From: Mediterraneibacter butyricigenes
GTDB lineage: Bacteria; Bacillota; Clostridia; Lachnospirales; Lachnospiraceae
NCBI RefSeq assembly: GCF_003574295.1
Contig: NZ_BHGK01000001.1
Location: 2,170,001-2,234,000, forward strand
Length of the DNA stretch: 64,000 bases
Direction of reading: 5' to 3'
Positions 37,403-48,224 of this stretch are shown piece after piece. A program made the position numbers and the translations under genes. Below the pieces are notes generated by a model. It ran no database searches and was not told the origin of the DNA. It saw only the letters and a program-made list of their open reading frames with translations. Each line of letters opens with the position of its first letter. Within the stretch, counting starts at the first letter, position 1.

Positions 37403-37431
37403 TTGACAGAGCAATATTTATCGGGTAGAAT
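37403..37431 (+). promoter_or_regulatory. proS promoter
   Basis: TTGACA at 37403-37408 and TAGAAT at 37426-37431 with a 17-base spacer, directly before the T-box leader. Confidence 0.75.
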
Positions 37432-37437
37432 CACAAT

Positions 37438-37720
37438 GATAACAGGCGAAGAAAGGGAATAGTAAATACCGGCACACTTCAGAGAGAAGACGGATGGTGA
37501 AAGTCTTTGTGCAGCAGTATGGAACCGGCCCCGGAGCCGCTTCATGAAAATGAGGCGTATTCTCTGCGTTAAAGAGAAAAGAGTGAATGTCAGAAAGCTC
37601 CATCAGGGAAACGAAGGATGAAACTGTTTCGGATGAGGCAGGTGCAGTGACATTAATCAGGGTGGTACCGCCGAGAGATTCGGTCCCTATGGGATTGGAT
37701 GTTTGGGCGGTTTTCTTTTG
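37438..37720 (+). promoter_or_regulatory. T-box riboswitch leader of proS
   Basis: The leader between promoter and proS contains the conserved T-box AGGGTGGTACCGCC at 37659-37672, which pairs with the uncharged tRNA acceptor end. It also has the stem-I AGAGAG region near 37483, and a terminator formed by ACCGCC (37667-37672) and GGCGGT (37707-37712) followed by TTTTCTTTT. Uncharged tRNA is known to favour the antiterminator and raise expression. The specifier codon was not located with certainty; proS downstream implies a proline codon. Confidence 0.9.
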
Positions 37721-37856
37721 TTATGTGAAGAAGTTGTTCGAACAGAACATGAAACGGATTTCGTGGAACCTAAAATGGGACGGGAACATGACTGGTTTAA
37801 AACATAATAAAAGATACAAGTACATTTTTAAGTAAAAAATATAAAGGAGAAAAGAA

Positions 37857-39299
37857 ATGGCAAAGGAAAAGAAACTGGTAGAATCCATTACTTCCAGAGA
37901 TGTGGATTTTGCGCAATGGTATACCGATGTAGTACGCGAAGCAAAGCTCTGTGATTATTCCGGAGTAAAAGGATGTCTGAATTATCTGCCGAACGGATAT
38001 GCAATCTGGGAAAATATCCAGGCAGACCTGGATCAAAGATTTAAAGAAACAGGAGTAGAAAATGTATATCTGCCGGTTATGATCCCGGAAAGTCTGCTTC
38101 AGAAAGAAAAAGATCATATCGAAGGGTTCGCGCCGGAAGTGGCATGGGTTACACATGGGGGAATGGAACCGCTTCAGGAAAGATTCTGTATCCGTCCGAC
38201 TTCTGAGACGTTGTTCTGCGATGTGTGGAGCAAAACAGTACAGTCTTATCGTGATCTGCCGAAGGTATGGAACCAGTGGTGTTCTGTATTAAGATGGGAA
38301 AAGACCACAAGACCGTTCCTTCGTTCCAGAGAATTCCTGTGGCAGGAAGGTCATACCATCCATGCAACCTATGAAGAGGCAGAAGAACGTACGGTTCAGA
38401 TGTGGAGAGTTTATCGTGACTTTGTGCAGGATGATCTGGCAATCCCGGTCGTTTCCGGACGAAAGACAGAGAGCGAAAAATTTGCGGGAGCACAGGATAC
38501 TTATACCATCGAGGCACTGATGCATGATGGAAAAGCACTGCAGTCTGCAACCAGCCATTTCTTCGGAAATGCATTCCCGGATGCATTTGGAATCAAATAT
38601 GCAGATAAGAATAACGGACTGCACAGTGTTTACGAGACTTCCTGGGGCCTGTCTACCAGAATCATCGGAGCGATCATCATGGTTCACGGAGATGACAGCG
38701 GTCTGGTCCTTCCGCCGAGAATCGCGCCGGTACAGACCAGAGTGATTCCGATCGCACAGCACAAAGAAGGTGTGTTGGATAAGGCAACTGCATTGATGGA
38801 TGCACTGAAAAAAGCAGGATACCGCGTGAAGATCGACGATTCTGAGAAGAGTCCGGGATGGAAATTCAGTGAGCAGGAAATGCTGGGAATCCCGACCCGT
38901 ATCGAGATCGGACCGAAAGATATCGAAAACAACCAGGTGGTTGTGGTACGCCGTGATACCAGAGAAAAGATCGTTGTTTCCATGGATGAGATCGAGACAA
39001 AATTAGGAGAAATTCTGGAAACCATCCAGAAAGAAATGTTTGAACGTGCAAAAGCACATCTGGATGCACATATCAGTGAAGCAACTTCTATGGAAGAAAT
39101 GATTTCAGAATTCCAGGAAAAACAGGGCTTCATCAAAGCAATGTGGTGTGGAGAAGAAGCATGCGAAGATGAGATCAAGGCACAGACCGGCGGCGCATCT
39201 TCCAGATGTATCCCGGAAAAAGAAGATCACCTGTCTGATGTATGCGTATGTTGCGGAAAACCGGCGAAACACATGGTGTATTGGGGTAAGGCATATTAA
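37857..39299 (+). CDS. proS: Prolyl-tRNA synthetase (archaeal/eukaryotic-type, short form)
   Basis: The 480-residue enzyme charges tRNA-Pro. Class II motifs are seen in [17 protein letters not shown], the motif 2 region [22 protein letters not shown] and motif 3 [16 protein letters not shown]. It lacks the INS editing insertion of the ~570-residue bacterial-type enzyme and ends in the C-terminal zinc-binding extension ([11 protein letters not shown]...CVCCGKPA...WGKAY), the hallmark of the archaeal/eukaryotic-like type found in many Firmicutes. AAAGGAG precedes the ATG, and a T-box controls the gene. Confidence 0.95.
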   Translation: MAKEKKLVESITSRDVDFAQWYTDVVREAKLCDYSGVKGCLNYLPNGYAIWENIQADLDQRFKETGVENVYLPVMIPESLLQKEKDHIEGFAPEVAWVTHGGMEPLQERFCIRPTSETLFCDVWSKTVQSYRDLPKVWNQWCSVLRWEKTTRPFLRSREFLWQEGHTIHATYEEAEERTVQMWRVYRDFVQDDLAIPVVSGRKTESEKFAGAQDTYTIEALMHDGKALQSATSHFFGNAFPDAFGIKYADKNNGLHSVYETSWGLSTRIIGAIIMVHGDDSGLVLPPRIAPVQTRVIPIAQHKEGVLDKATALMDALKKAGYRVKIDDSEKSPGWKFSEQEMLGIPTRIEIGPKDIENNQVVVVRRDTREKIVVSMDEIETKLGEILETIQKEMFERAKAHLDAHISEATSMEEMISEFQEKQGFIKAMWCGEEACEDEIKAQTGGASSRCIPEKEDHLSDVCVCCGKPAKHMVYWGKAY

Positions 39300-39300
39300 T

Positions 39301-40215
39301 ATGGTATTGGAAAATATGATCAATATGCAGCTTATGATGTTCCTTCTTGTGGCCCTTGGATTTTGGGTGCGCAAGAGGAAAATCATAGGCGGCACGGCAA
39401 GAAAACAATTCGTAGATTTTTGTTTATATATTACGCTTCCGTTCAATATTTTTCATTCCTTTCAATTAAAGTGGGAGCAGAGCATGCTCCTTTCTTTTTT
39501 AGAAATTTTGCTGATGTCGGTGGGATATAATCTAATCTCGATCGGCGTCAGTTATGCAAGTTATCGGAAAATACACGGCAGTCGTAAAAGTCCGCTTCGT
39601 TATGGAACCATCGTTTCCAACGGAGGATTCCTGGGAAATCCTGTCATAGAGGGAATCTATGGATCGCAGGGCGTGTTTTACGCATCGGTTTTTATGCTGC
39701 CGGTAAGAATTGTGATGTGGACCATCGGGTCTTCCTGTTATATGAATGGCAAAGAAAAACATTTATTTAAGAAAGTAATGACCCATCCCTGTATCGTTTC
39801 TATTTATCTGGGCATGCTCGTAATGATCGCGGGAATCGAATTCCCGACCTGTATTGCAAATACCATCGAAAAGGTCAGCAACTGTAATACACCTATCAGT
39901 ATGATGCTGGTCGGAATGATGCTGGCGGAAATGGATATGAAGCGGGTGAAGACACTTCTGGATAAAACACTGGTATATTATGTGTTTATGAGACTGATCG
40001 GAATTGGAGCAATCCTGTATGGGGTGACCTTCCTGTTACCGGTGGATCCGCTTCTGAAAGGAGTGACGGTAATCATCGCAGGTATGCCGACCCCGATCAC
40101 CACGGCACTGCTGGCATCCAAGTATGACGGAGATGAGGATTACGCAACCGCAATGATCTTTGTGACCACGATTTTGTCACTGGTTACATTACCTCTGTGG
40201 TGCCTGATATTATAA
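39301..40215 (+). CDS. AEC-family (auxin efflux carrier-like) transporter
   Basis: This 304-residue protein has about ten membrane segments in two halves and the family motifs YITLPFNIFHSF, VSNGGFLGNPVIEGIYG and, near the end, AGMPTPITTALLASKYDGDEDYA. Bacterial AEC members export or import organic acids such as malate; the substrate here is unknown. The ATG at 39301 comes two bases after the proS stop, with no strong ribosome site of its own, so translation may be coupled to proS. Confidence 0.87.
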   Translation: MVLENMINMQLMMFLLVALGFWVRKRKIIGGTARKQFVDFCLYITLPFNIFHSFQLKWEQSMLLSFLEILLMSVGYNLISIGVSYASYRKIHGSRKSPLRYGTIVSNGGFLGNPVIEGIYGSQGVFYASVFMLPVRIVMWTIGSSCYMNGKEKHLFKKVMTHPCIVSIYLGMLVMIAGIEFPTCIANTIEKVSNCNTPISMMLVGMMLAEMDMKRVKTLLDKTLVYYVFMRLIGIGAILYGVTFLLPVDPLLKGVTVIIAGMPTPITTALLASKYDGDEDYATAMIFVTTILSLVTLPLWCLIL

Positions 40216-40223
40216 GAAAAGAC

Positions 40224-40252
40224 TTGACTTTTCGCGTGAAACGTAATAAACT
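40224..40252 (+). promoter_or_regulatory. Candidate promoter of the str operon
   Basis: TTGACT at 40224-40229 and TAAACT at 40247-40252, 17 bases apart, leave a leader of about 110 bases before rpsL. Confidence 0.5.
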
Positions 40253-40372
40253 AATCAAGCGTGCATAAATACGCAGTGTTTTTTGTGCGCAAAAACAAAG
40301 ATAACTTAGATTATCTGCAACCAACTCTGTCAGTCAGACAGAGCAACGAAGAATCATAGGAGGTGAAAAAGA

Positions 40373-40792
40373 ATGCCAACATTTAACCAGTTAGTTAGAA
40401 AGGGACGTCAGACTTCTGTAAAGAAATCTACAGCTCCGGCACTTCAGAAGGGATACAACTCACTTCAGAAGCGTGCAACAGATGTAGCTTCTCCTCAGAA
40501 GAGAGGTGTGTGTACAGCAGTTAAGACCGCTACACCGAAGAAGCCTAACTCAGCTCTGAGAAAGATCGCCAGAGTTCGTCTGTCTAACGGAATCGAAGTA
40601 ACAAGCTACATTCCAGGAGAAGGACACAACCTTCAGGAGCATAGCGTTGTTCTGATCCGTGGAGGAAGAGTAAAAGACTTACCAGGTACCAGATACCATA
40701 TTGTCAGAGGTACACTTGATACAGCAGGTGTTGCCAAGAGAAGACAGGCTCGTTCCAAATATGGTGCGAAGAGACCGAAAGACGCAAAATAA
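40373..40792 (+). CDS. rpsL: 30S ribosomal protein S12
   Basis: This 139-residue S12 sits at the decoding centre. It has the conserved [20 protein letters not shown] and [17 protein letters not shown]; the Lys residues where streptomycin-resistance mutations occur (TPKKPNS and RVKDLPG) are unaltered. AGGAGGTG precedes the ATG. It begins the rpsL-rpsG-fusA-tuf group. Confidence 0.98.
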   Translation: MPTFNQLVRKGRQTSVKKSTAPALQKGYNSLQKRATDVASPQKRGVCTAVKTATPKKPNSALRKIARVRLSNGIEVTSYIPGEGHNLQEHSVVLIRGGRVKDLPGTRYHIVRGTLDTAGVAKRRQARSKYGAKRPKDAK

Positions 40793-41469
<677 letters not shown>

Positions 41470-41484
41470 TAGGAGGAAACAATC

Positions 41485-43602
41485 TTGGCTGGAAGAGAAT
41501 ATCCATTAGAGAGAACCAGAAACATCGGTATTATGGCTCACATCGATGCTGGAAAGACTACGCTGACAGAGCGTATCCTCTATTATACCGGTGTTAACTA
41601 TAAGATTGGAGATACTCACGAAGGTACTGCTACCATGGACTGGATGGAACAGGAGCAGGAAAGAGGTATCACAATCACTTCAGCTGCCACGACTTGCCAT
41701 TGGACTTTGGAAGATCATACAAAGCCGAAGGCAGGAGCCCTGGAGCATCGTATCAATATCATTGATACTCCTGGACACGTTGACTTTACTGTAGAAGTAG
41801 AGCGTTCACTTCGTGTACTGGATGGTGCTGTAGGTGTGTTCTGTGCCAAGGGTGGAGTAGAGCCTCAGTCTGAAAACGTATGGCGTCAGGCAGACACATA
41901 CAACGTTCCGAGAATGGCATTCATCAACAAGATGGACATCCTGGGAGCTGACTTCTACAATGCAGTAGATCAGATCCGTACCAGACTTGGAAAAAATGCA
42001 ATCTGTCTTCAGTTGCCAATCGGTAAAGAAGACGATTTCAAGGGAATCATCGACCTGATGGAAATGGAAGCTTACATCTACAATGATGAAAAGGGTGATG
42101 ACATTTCCGTTACAGAGATTCCGGAAGACATGAAAGATGAAGCTGAGCTTTATCACACAGAACTGGTTGAGAAGATCTGTGAGCTTGACGACGACCTGAT
42201 GATGGAATACCTGGAAGGTGAAGAGCCGTCCATCGATGCATTAAAGGCTGTTCTGAGAAAAGCTACATGCGAGTGTACAGCCGTTCCGGTATGCTGTGGT
42301 ACTGCATACAGAAACAAAGGTGTACAGAAACTGTTGGATGCAATCATCGAATTCATGCCTGCTCCGACAGATATCCCGCCGATCCAGGGCGTGGATGAGG
42401 ATGGAAACGAAGTCGTAAGACATTCTTCAGATGAGGAACCGTTCTCTGCACTTGCATTCAAGATCATGACTGACCCATTCGTAGGTAAGCTTGCTTACTT
42501 CAGAGTATATTCAGGAACTGTTAATTCAGGATCCTATGTACTGAATGCAACAAAAGATAAAAAGGAACGTGTAGGACGTATCCTTCAGATGCATGCAAAT
42601 AAGAGACAGGAACTTGACAAGGTATATTCCGGAGATATCGCAGCAGCGATCGGATTTAAGTTCACAACAACAGGTGATACTATCTGTGACGAACAGCATC
42701 CGGTAATTCTGGAATCCATGGAATTCCCAGAGCCTGTTATCGAGCTTGCAATTGAGCCTAAGACAAAAGCTTCCCAGGGTAAACTTGGAGAATCTCTTGC
42801 AAAACTGGCAGAAGAAGACCCGACATTCCGTGCACATACTGATCAGGAAACAGGTCAGACCATCATTGCAGGAATGGGAGAACTTCACCTGGAGATCATC
42901 GTAGACAGACTTCTTCGTGAATTTAAGGTAGAAGCAAACGTTGGTGCTCCGCAGGTAGCATACAAAGAATCCATTACAAAACCGGTTGATGTAGACAGCA
43001 AGTATGCAAAACAGTCCGGTGGTCGTGGACAGTATGGACACTGTAAAGTTAAATTCGAGCCAATGGATGTCAATGGTGAGGAAACTTACAAATTTGAATC
43101 CAGTGTCGTTGGTGGATCTATTCCGAAGGAATACATTCCGGCCGTAGGCGAAGGTATCGAAGAAGCTATGAAGTCCGGTATCCTTGGCGGATTCCCGGTA
43201 GTAGGTGTTTACGCAAACGTATATGACGGATCTTATCATGAAGTCGATTCAAGTGAAATGGCATTCCACATTGCAGGTTCTCTTGCATTCAAGGATGCTA
43301 TGAAGAAAGGATCTCCGATCCTGCTTGAGCCTATCATGAAGGTGGAAGTAACAATGCCTGAAGAGTATATGGGAGATATCATTGGTGATATCAACTCACG
43401 TCGTGGACGTATCGAAGGTATGGATGACCTGGGAGGTGGAAAGATCGTTCGTGCATATGTACCGTTGTCCGAGATGTTCGGATACTCAACAGACCTTCGT
43501 TCCAGAACTCAGGGACGTGGTAACTACTCTATGTTCTTCGAGAGCTATGAGCCGGTACCGAAGTCTGTACAGGAAAAAATTCTTTCCAATAAGAACGATT
43601 AA
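41485..43602 (+). CDS. fusA: Elongation factor G
   Basis: The 705-residue GTPase drives translocation. G1 [16 protein letters not shown]2 [12 protein letters not shown]3 DTPGHVDF, G4 NKMD are all present, and the C-terminal domains IV-V show [15 protein letters not shown] and [13 protein letters not shown]. Translation starts at TTG 41485, eight bases after AGGAGG (41471-41476). The gap to rpsG is only 15 bases. Confidence 0.98.
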   Translation: MAGREYPLERTRNIGIMAHIDAGKTTLTERILYYTGVNYKIGDTHEGTATMDWMEQEQERGITITSAATTCHWTLEDHTKPKAGALEHRINIIDTPGHVDFTVEVERSLRVLDGAVGVFCAKGGVEPQSENVWRQADTYNVPRMAFINKMDILGADFYNAVDQIRTRLGKNAICLQLPIGKEDDFKGIIDLMEMEAYIYNDEKGDDISVTEIPEDMKDEAELYHTELVEKICELDDDLMMEYLEGEEPSIDALKAVLRKATCECTAVPVCCGTAYRNKGVQKLLDAIIEFMPAPTDIPPIQGVDEDGNEVVRHSSDEEPFSALAFKIMTDPFVGKLAYFRVYSGTVNSGSYVLNATKDKKERVGRILQMHANKRQELDKVYSGDIAAAIGFKFTTTGDTICDEQHPVILESMEFPEPVIELAIEPKTKASQGKLGESLAKLAEEDPTFRAHTDQETGQTIIAGMGELHLEIIVDRLLREFKVEANVGAPQVAYKESITKPVDVDSKYAKQSGGRGQYGHCKVKFEPMDVNGEETYKFESSVVGGSIPKEYIPAVGEGIEEAMKSGILGGFPVVGVYANVYDGSYHEVDSSEMAFHIAGSLAFKDAMKKGSPILLEPIMKVEVTMPEEYMGDIIGDINSRRGRIEGMDDLGGGKIVRAYVPLSEMFGYSTDLRSRTQGRGNYSMFFESYEPVPKSVQEKILSNKND

Positions 43603-43725
43603 TAAAAATCCTATAAAAGGCTTGAAAATTCAAGGGATTTGAAATATAATCAGAATTAACCGAGTAAAATCGAGACCTAGTAGAAATGCCTGAAAACAGG
43701 CGATATAATAAGGAGGATATTCAAA

Positions 43726-44919
43726 ATGGCTAAAGCTAAATTTGAAAGAACAAAACCGCATGCTAACATCGGAACCATCGGTCACGTTGACCACGGTAAA
43801 ACTACTTTGACAGCTGCTATCACAAAAGTACTTTCTCACAGAGTAGAAGGTAACGCTTCTGTCGATTTCGAGAACATCGATAAAGCTCCGGAAGAAAGAG
43901 AGCGTGGTATCACAATTTCTACTGCTCACGTTGAGTATGAGACAGAGAAACGTCACTATGCACACGTTGACTGCCCAGGACATGCTGACTACGTTAAGAA
44001 CATGATTACTGGTGCTGCTCAGATGGATGGAGCTATCCTTGTAGTAGCTGCAACAGACGGAGTTATGGCTCAGACAAAAGAGCATATCCTTCTGTCCCGT
44101 CAGGTAGGTGTACCGTACATCGTAGTATTCATGAACAAATGCGATATGGTAGACGACGAAGAGCTGCTTGAACTTGTAGAAATGGAAATCCGTGAACTCC
44201 TTGATGAGTATGAATTCCCAGGAGATGACACTCCGATTATCCAGGGATCTGCTCTGAAAGCTCTGGAAGATCCAGACGGAGAGTGGGGAGACAAGATCAT
44301 GGAACTTATGGATGCTGTTGACGAGTGGATCCCGGATCCGCAGCGTGATACAGATAAGCCGTTCCTGATGCCAGTAGAGGACGTATTCTCTATCACAGGA
44401 CGTGGTACTGTTGCAACTGGTAGAGTAGAGCGTGGTACTCTTCACGTATCTGACGAAGTTGAAATCATCGGTATCCACGAGGATGTTAAGAAGACAGTTG
44501 TAACCGGAATCGAAATGTTCCGTAAACTTCTTGACGAGGCTCAGGCTGGAGATAACATCGGAGCTCTGCTTCGTGGTATCCAGAGAACTGAAATCGAAAG
44601 AGGACAGGTTCTTATCAAACCAGGTACAGTAACATGCCACAAGAAATTTACTTGCCAGGTTTACGTACTGACAAAAGATGAAGGTGGACGTCATACTCCT
44701 TTCTTCAACAACTACAGACCACAGTTCTACTTCAGAACAACTGATGTAACTGGTGTTTGCGAGCTGCCAGAAGGAACAGAGATGTGCATGCCTGGAGATA
44801 ACGTAGAAATGACAGTTGAACTGATTCACCCAGTAGCTATGGAAGAGGGTCTTGGATTCGCTATCCGTGAAGGTGGACGTACAGTTGGATCTGGAAAGGT
44901 TGCTAAGATCATCGAATAA
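43726..44919 (+). CDS. tuf: Elongation factor Tu
   Basis: This 397-residue GTPase brings aminoacyl-tRNA to the ribosome. It has G1 [14 protein letters not shown], the switch [18 protein letters not shown]3 [12 protein letters not shown] and G4 [12 protein letters not shown], and closes with [32 protein letters not shown] precedes the ATG. Its last 55 bases and the terminator behind it occur again at 52594-52716. Confidence 0.99.
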   Translation: MAKAKFERTKPHANIGTIGHVDHGKTTLTAAITKVLSHRVEGNASVDFENIDKAPEERERGITISTAHVEYETEKRHYAHVDCPGHADYVKNMITGAAQMDGAILVVAATDGVMAQTKEHILLSRQVGVPYIVVFMNKCDMVDDEELLELVEMEIRELLDEYEFPGDDTPIIQGSALKALEDPDGEWGDKIMELMDAVDEWIPDPQRDTDKPFLMPVEDVFSITGRGTVATGRVERGTLHVSDEVEIIGIHEDVKKTVVTGIEMFRKLLDEAQAGDNIGALLRGIQRTEIERGQVLIKPGTVTCHKKFTCQVYVLTKDEGGRHTPFFNNYRPQFYFRTTDVTGVCELPEGTEMCMPGDNVEMTVELIHPVAMEEGLGFAIREGGRTVGSGKVAKIIE

Positions 44920-44987
44920 TCATAATCTGTTAACAGAATATCAATTCAGATATATACCCCAGAAGCTTAGGCTTCTGGGGTTTTTCT
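44865..44987 (+). repeat. 123-bp direct repeat, left copy (tuf 3' end and terminator)
   Basis: This stretch covers the last 17 codons and stop of tuf plus its terminator. It matches 52594-52716 at 120 of 123 positions, without gaps. The two copies bracket the restriction-modification island. Confidence 0.93.
44957..44986 (+). terminator. tuf terminator
   Basis: CCCCAGAAGC (44957-44966) and GCTTCTGGGG (44971-44980) form a perfect 10-bp stem with a TTAG loop, followed by TTTTT. Confidence 0.95.
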
Positions 44988-45108
44988 GTATCTTAAGATT
45001 AAAAATATTATTTTTATGTGATTTACCAGTCTTTGGATTGATAAAGAATATCAAAGTCTGCGCAGAAGAAATTGTGTTGAAAGAAATTATATATTTGTAA
45101 TGAATAAG

Positions 45109-45161
45109 AAATCTCTGTTCAAATGTTTAGCGATATTTAATATTTGAATGGAGATTTTTTA
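45109..45161 (+). terminator. Hairpin with T run ahead of the first methyltransferase
   Basis: AAATCTCTGTTCAAAT (45109-45124) pairs with ATTTGAATGGAGATTT (45142-45157), with a TG/TG mismatch, and a T run follows. It ends about 28 bases before the methyltransferase start and could act as an attenuator or shield the gene from tuf read-through. Confidence 0.55.
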
Positions 45162-45188
45162 TGGACAAATAAATATGGCGGAAGTATA

Positions 45189-45938
45189 ATGAGCAAAAAG
45201 AAAGGGGAGATTTTTATAAGAGAAGCACCAGAAAAATTCAAATTGGAAGACACAACAATATGGTCCTTTCCAGAAAGAGGAAGTTGGGCTACACATTCGG
45301 GAAAATATCGAGGAAATTGGTCCCCATACATTCCCAGAAACCTTATTTTACGTTATTCAAAGAAAAATGATTGGATACTAGATCAATTCTTGGGCAGCGG
45401 TACAACATTGATAGAAGCAAAGTTATTAGGAAGAAATGCTATTGGTGTTGATATAAATTCCGAAGCCATCAAACTATCTAACACAAATCTTAATTTTACT
45501 TGTCAAGAAAGCTCAAAAATTTTCACAAAGCAAGGAAATGCAACTGAATTATCGTTTATAAAAGATGATAGTATAGACCTTATCTGTACACATCCGCCAT
45601 ACGCAGATATTATACGATACAGTAAGAAAATTCCGGGAGATATTTCACACTTAAAATATGAGGAATTTTTGACGGTATTGGAGCAAGTCGCAAGAGAAGC
45701 ATATAGAGTGCTGAAGAAGCAGGGAATATGTGCATTTATGATCGGAGATATACGGAGAGCAGGTTATGTGTTGCCGCTAGGAATGAATTCTATGCAGAAA
45801 TTTGTTGATGCAGGATTTAAACTTAAGGAAATTGTTATAAAAGAACAGCATAATTGTCGATCAGCTGATTATTGGGACGGAAAAGAAAGAAACTTCTTAA
45901 TGTTGGCACATGAGTATATTTTTATATTAAAAAAATAG
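45189..45938 (+). CDS. DNA methyltransferase (N6-adenine/N4-cytosine class)
   Basis: This 249-residue protein has the SAM-binding motif DQFLGSGTTLIEAKLLGRN (residues ~65-83), an acidic VDIN after the next strand, and the catalytic-type motif THPPYAD (134-140) where most family members have D/N/S-PP-Y. The N-terminal SFPERGSWATHSGKYRGNWSPYIPRNLI block precedes the SAM motif, so the motif order is I then IV. Base specificity is undetermined. The start is ATG at 45189 after GGCGGAAG; a TTG at 45144 would lie inside the hairpin. It is 148 bases from the HTH gene and may be a separate transcription unit. Confidence 0.82.
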   Translation: MSKKKGEIFIREAPEKFKLEDTTIWSFPERGSWATHSGKYRGNWSPYIPRNLILRYSKKNDWILDQFLGSGTTLIEAKLLGRNAIGVDINSEAIKLSNTNLNFTCQESSKIFTKQGNATELSFIKDDSIDLICTHPPYADIIRYSKKIPGDISHLKYEEFLTVLEQVAREAYRVLKKQGICAFMIGDIRRAGYVLPLGMNSMQKFVDAGFKLKEIVIKEQHNCRSADYWDGKERNFLMLAHEYIFILKK

Positions 45939-45990
45939 ACGACTATAAATCATAAATATATCGAAAATAAGAACGAATGTTTGCACAAAA

Positions 45991-46042
45991 GTATGCGATC
46001 GCTGAAATAAATGTTGATACTGCTGAAGTCGCATGATAGAAT
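45991..46042 (+). promoter_or_regulatory. Promoter of the controller gene with flanking inverted repeat
   Basis: TTGATA (46014-46019) and TAGAAT (46037-46042) are 17 bases apart. The inverted hexamers ATGCGA (45993-45998) and TCGCAT (46029-46034) flank the -35 and sit against the -10. This is where a controller protein would bind; that role is inferred. Confidence 0.5.
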
Positions 46043-46086
46043 AACGACATAGCAATATTTTAGAAAAATGAGTTTGAGGTTAAAAT

Positions 46087-46305
46087 ATGGCAGTTAGTTA
46101 TAAAAAATTGTGGAAATTACTTATTGATAGAGATATGAAAAAGAAGGATTTATGTGCGGCTGCAGGTATTAGTCATGCTTCAGTAGCAAAACTTGGGAAA
46201 AATGAAAATGTTACTACAGATGTGCTGGTGAAAATTTGCACTGCTTTAAAATGCGATATCAGTGATATCATGGAAATAATAGAGATTGAAGGGGAAAAGG
46301 CGTGA
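46087..46305 (+). CDS. XRE-family HTH protein, probable restriction-modification controller
   Basis: This 72-residue protein is one Cro/C1-type helix-turn-helix domain: KKDLCAAAGISHASVAKLGKNENVTTDVLVKICTALKC, with the recognition helix around HASVAKL. Small proteins of this kind placed just before methylase and nuclease genes often time their expression (C proteins). Its stop codon overlaps the ATG of the double methyltransferase (TGATG), so the two are coupled. Confidence 0.85.
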   Translation: MAVSYKKLWKLLIDRDMKKKDLCAAAGISHASVAKLGKNENVTTDVLVKICTALKCDISDIMEIIEIEGEKA

Positions 46306-48224
46306 TGGAACAAGTTTTAAAGAAAGAAAAACAGATACATGCAAAGCCAATCATGAAATGGGCTGGTGGAAAAACTCAGATGTTAGGTGATATCATGCCT
46401 AAGATTCCTCGAAAATATGGAAAGTACATAGAGCCATTTATTGGCGGTGGTGCGTTATTTTTTGCATTAAGTCCGGATAAAGCAATAATTGCAGATAGTA
46501 ATCCAGAACTGATCAATATGTATCGGCAGGTTGCGGATAATGTAGAAGTTGTTATTTCATACTTGAAAAAATATAAAAATACAAAAGAAGATTTTTATGA
46601 AGTACGTTCATTAGATTGGCTTAAATTAAAAAAGGAAGAAGCTGCAGCAAGAACTCTTTATTTGAATAAGACATGTTTTAACGGATTGTATCGTGTTAAT
46701 AAGAAAGGTCAATTTAACGTTCCTTTTGGTAAATATAAATCTCCTAATTTTTGCGATGAAGAAGCTTTATGCGCTGCTTCGGAAGTGTTAAAAAAAGCAA
46801 CTATAACATGTGGAGATTATCTTTCAGTATTGAAAGAATATGCAGAACCAGGAGATTTTGTCTTTTTAGATCCTCCGTATTTACCCATATCAGAATACTC
46901 GGATTTTAAGCGGTATACAAAAGAACAATTTTATGAAGAAGATCATATAGAATTGGCGAAGGAAGTCAAAAGATTACAGGAGTTAGGATGCCATGTATTA
47001 TTAACAAATTCCAATCATCCATTGGTTCATGAATTGTATGCTGATTATAAGATTGAGGTTATTCAGACAAAAAGGTATATCTCTTGTAATGGTAGTAAAC
47101 GGAAAGGTGAAGATATAATAGTAGATATTTTGCCAAAACAGAAAACTATGTTAAAAATTGTTCCGAAACCTTTGCCTGAACAGGTAATGAAATATCCGGC
47201 AACTAGATATATGGGTTCAAAAAGCAAATTATTACCACAAATTTGGGCGGTGGCTTCACAATTTGATTTTAATACGGTAGTAGATTTGTTTTCTGGATCT
47301 GGAATTGTTGGCTATATGTTTAAAACGCAGGGAAAAACTGTGATTAGCAATGATTATATGGCAATGTCAGCAACCTTTACTAAAGCAATGGTGGAAAATA
47401 ATAGTGTTGTATTACCATTGGACGAGGCAAAAAAGTTATTAATCGAAAAAAAAGAGTCTGATCATTTTGTAGAAGAGACCTTTCAAGGTCTGTATTATAA
47501 GGATGAAGAGAATAAGTTAATAGATATTTTAAGAACTAATATCGCTGGTATTAGAGATCAATATAAGAAAGCAATTGCAATGACAGCATTGATTAGAGCC
47601 TGCACGAAGAAAAGACCGAGAGGAATTTTTACATATACCGGAGATCGATATAATGATGGAAGAAAGGATTTACAGAAATCTTTAGAACAGCAATTTCTGG
47701 AAGCTGTGGAAAGTATCAATAATGCAATTTTTGATAATGGGTGTGAAAATAAATCTAAACATGGAGATGCAATGGAAGTAAAAATTAAACGTCCAGATTT
47801 AGTATATATTGATCCACCGTATTATTCTCCATTGTCAGACAATGAGTATGTCCGTAGATACCATTTTGTTGAAGGGTTGGCACGAGATTGGAAAGGTGTA
47901 GAAATACAGGAAAATACAATAACAAAGAAATTTAAATCATATCCTACACCGTTTTCAACTAGAAAAGGTGCTGCAGATGCATTTGATAAGTTGTTTAAAA
48001 AGTTTTCGAATAGTATTTTGATTGTATCTTATTCCTCAAACAGTCAACCAACACAAGATGAAATGGTTGCACTTATGTCAAAATATAAGGAACATGTGGA
48101 AGTGGTGCCGATAGATTACACATATTCTTTTGGAAATCAAAAACATGCTAAGACAAATAGAAATAAAGTACAAGAATATTTATTTGTTGGGTTTAATGGA
48201 GAAGATGTATGGAAGAAAAAATAG
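46305..48224 (+). CDS. Double Dam-type adenine methyltransferase (M.FokI-like fusion)
   Basis: Two D12-class N6-adenine methyltransferases are joined in one 639-residue chain. The first (~12-280) has KWAGGKTQML, EPFIGGGALFF and DPPY at 189-192. The second (~295-630) has YMGSKSKLL, VVDLFSGSGIVGY around D327 and DPPY at 503-506. Such fusions, as in M.FokI (about 650 residues), protect asymmetric type IIS sites, each half methylating one strand. This fits the restriction gene that follows. ATG at 46305 overlaps the controller stop; the restriction gene overlaps its end by 16 bases. Confidence 0.93.
   Translation: MEQVLKKEKQIHAKPIMKWAGGKTQMLGDIMPKIPRKYGKYIEPFIGGGALFFALSPDKAIIADSNPELINMYRQVADNVEVVISYLKKYKNTKEDFYEVRSLDWLKLKKEEAAARTLYLNKTCFNGLYRVNKKGQFNVPFGKYKSPNFCDEEALCAASEVLKKATITCGDYLSVLKEYAEPGDFVFLDPPYLPISEYSDFKRYTKEQFYEEDHIELAKEVKRLQELGCHVLLTNSNHPLVHELYADYKIEVIQTKRYISCNGSKRKGEDIIVDILPKQKTMLKIVPKPLPEQVMKYPATRYMGSKSKLLPQIWAVASQFDFNTVVDLFSGSGIVGYMFKTQGKTVISNDYMAMSATFTKAMVENNSVVLPLDEAKKLLIEKKESDHFVEETFQGLYYKDEENKLIDILRTNIAGIRDQYKKAIAMTALIRACTKKRPRGIFTYTGDRYNDGRKDLQKSLEQQFLEAVESINNAIFDNGCENKSKHGDAMEVKIKRPDLVYIDPPYYSPLSDNEYVRRYHFVEGLARDWKGVEIQENTITKKFKSYPTPFSTRKGAADAFDKLFKKFSNSILIVSYSSNSQPTQDEMVALMSKYKEHVEVVPIDYTYSFGNQKHAKTNRNKVQEYLFVGFNGEDVWKKK

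Noticed and set aside
43630-44829. Long open frame on the minus strand over tuf (399 codons)
   Set aside because: It lies wholly antisense to a highly conserved gene with strong codon bias, has a low-complexity Ser/Phe/Cys-rich translation and no ribosome site. It is a shadow of tuf.
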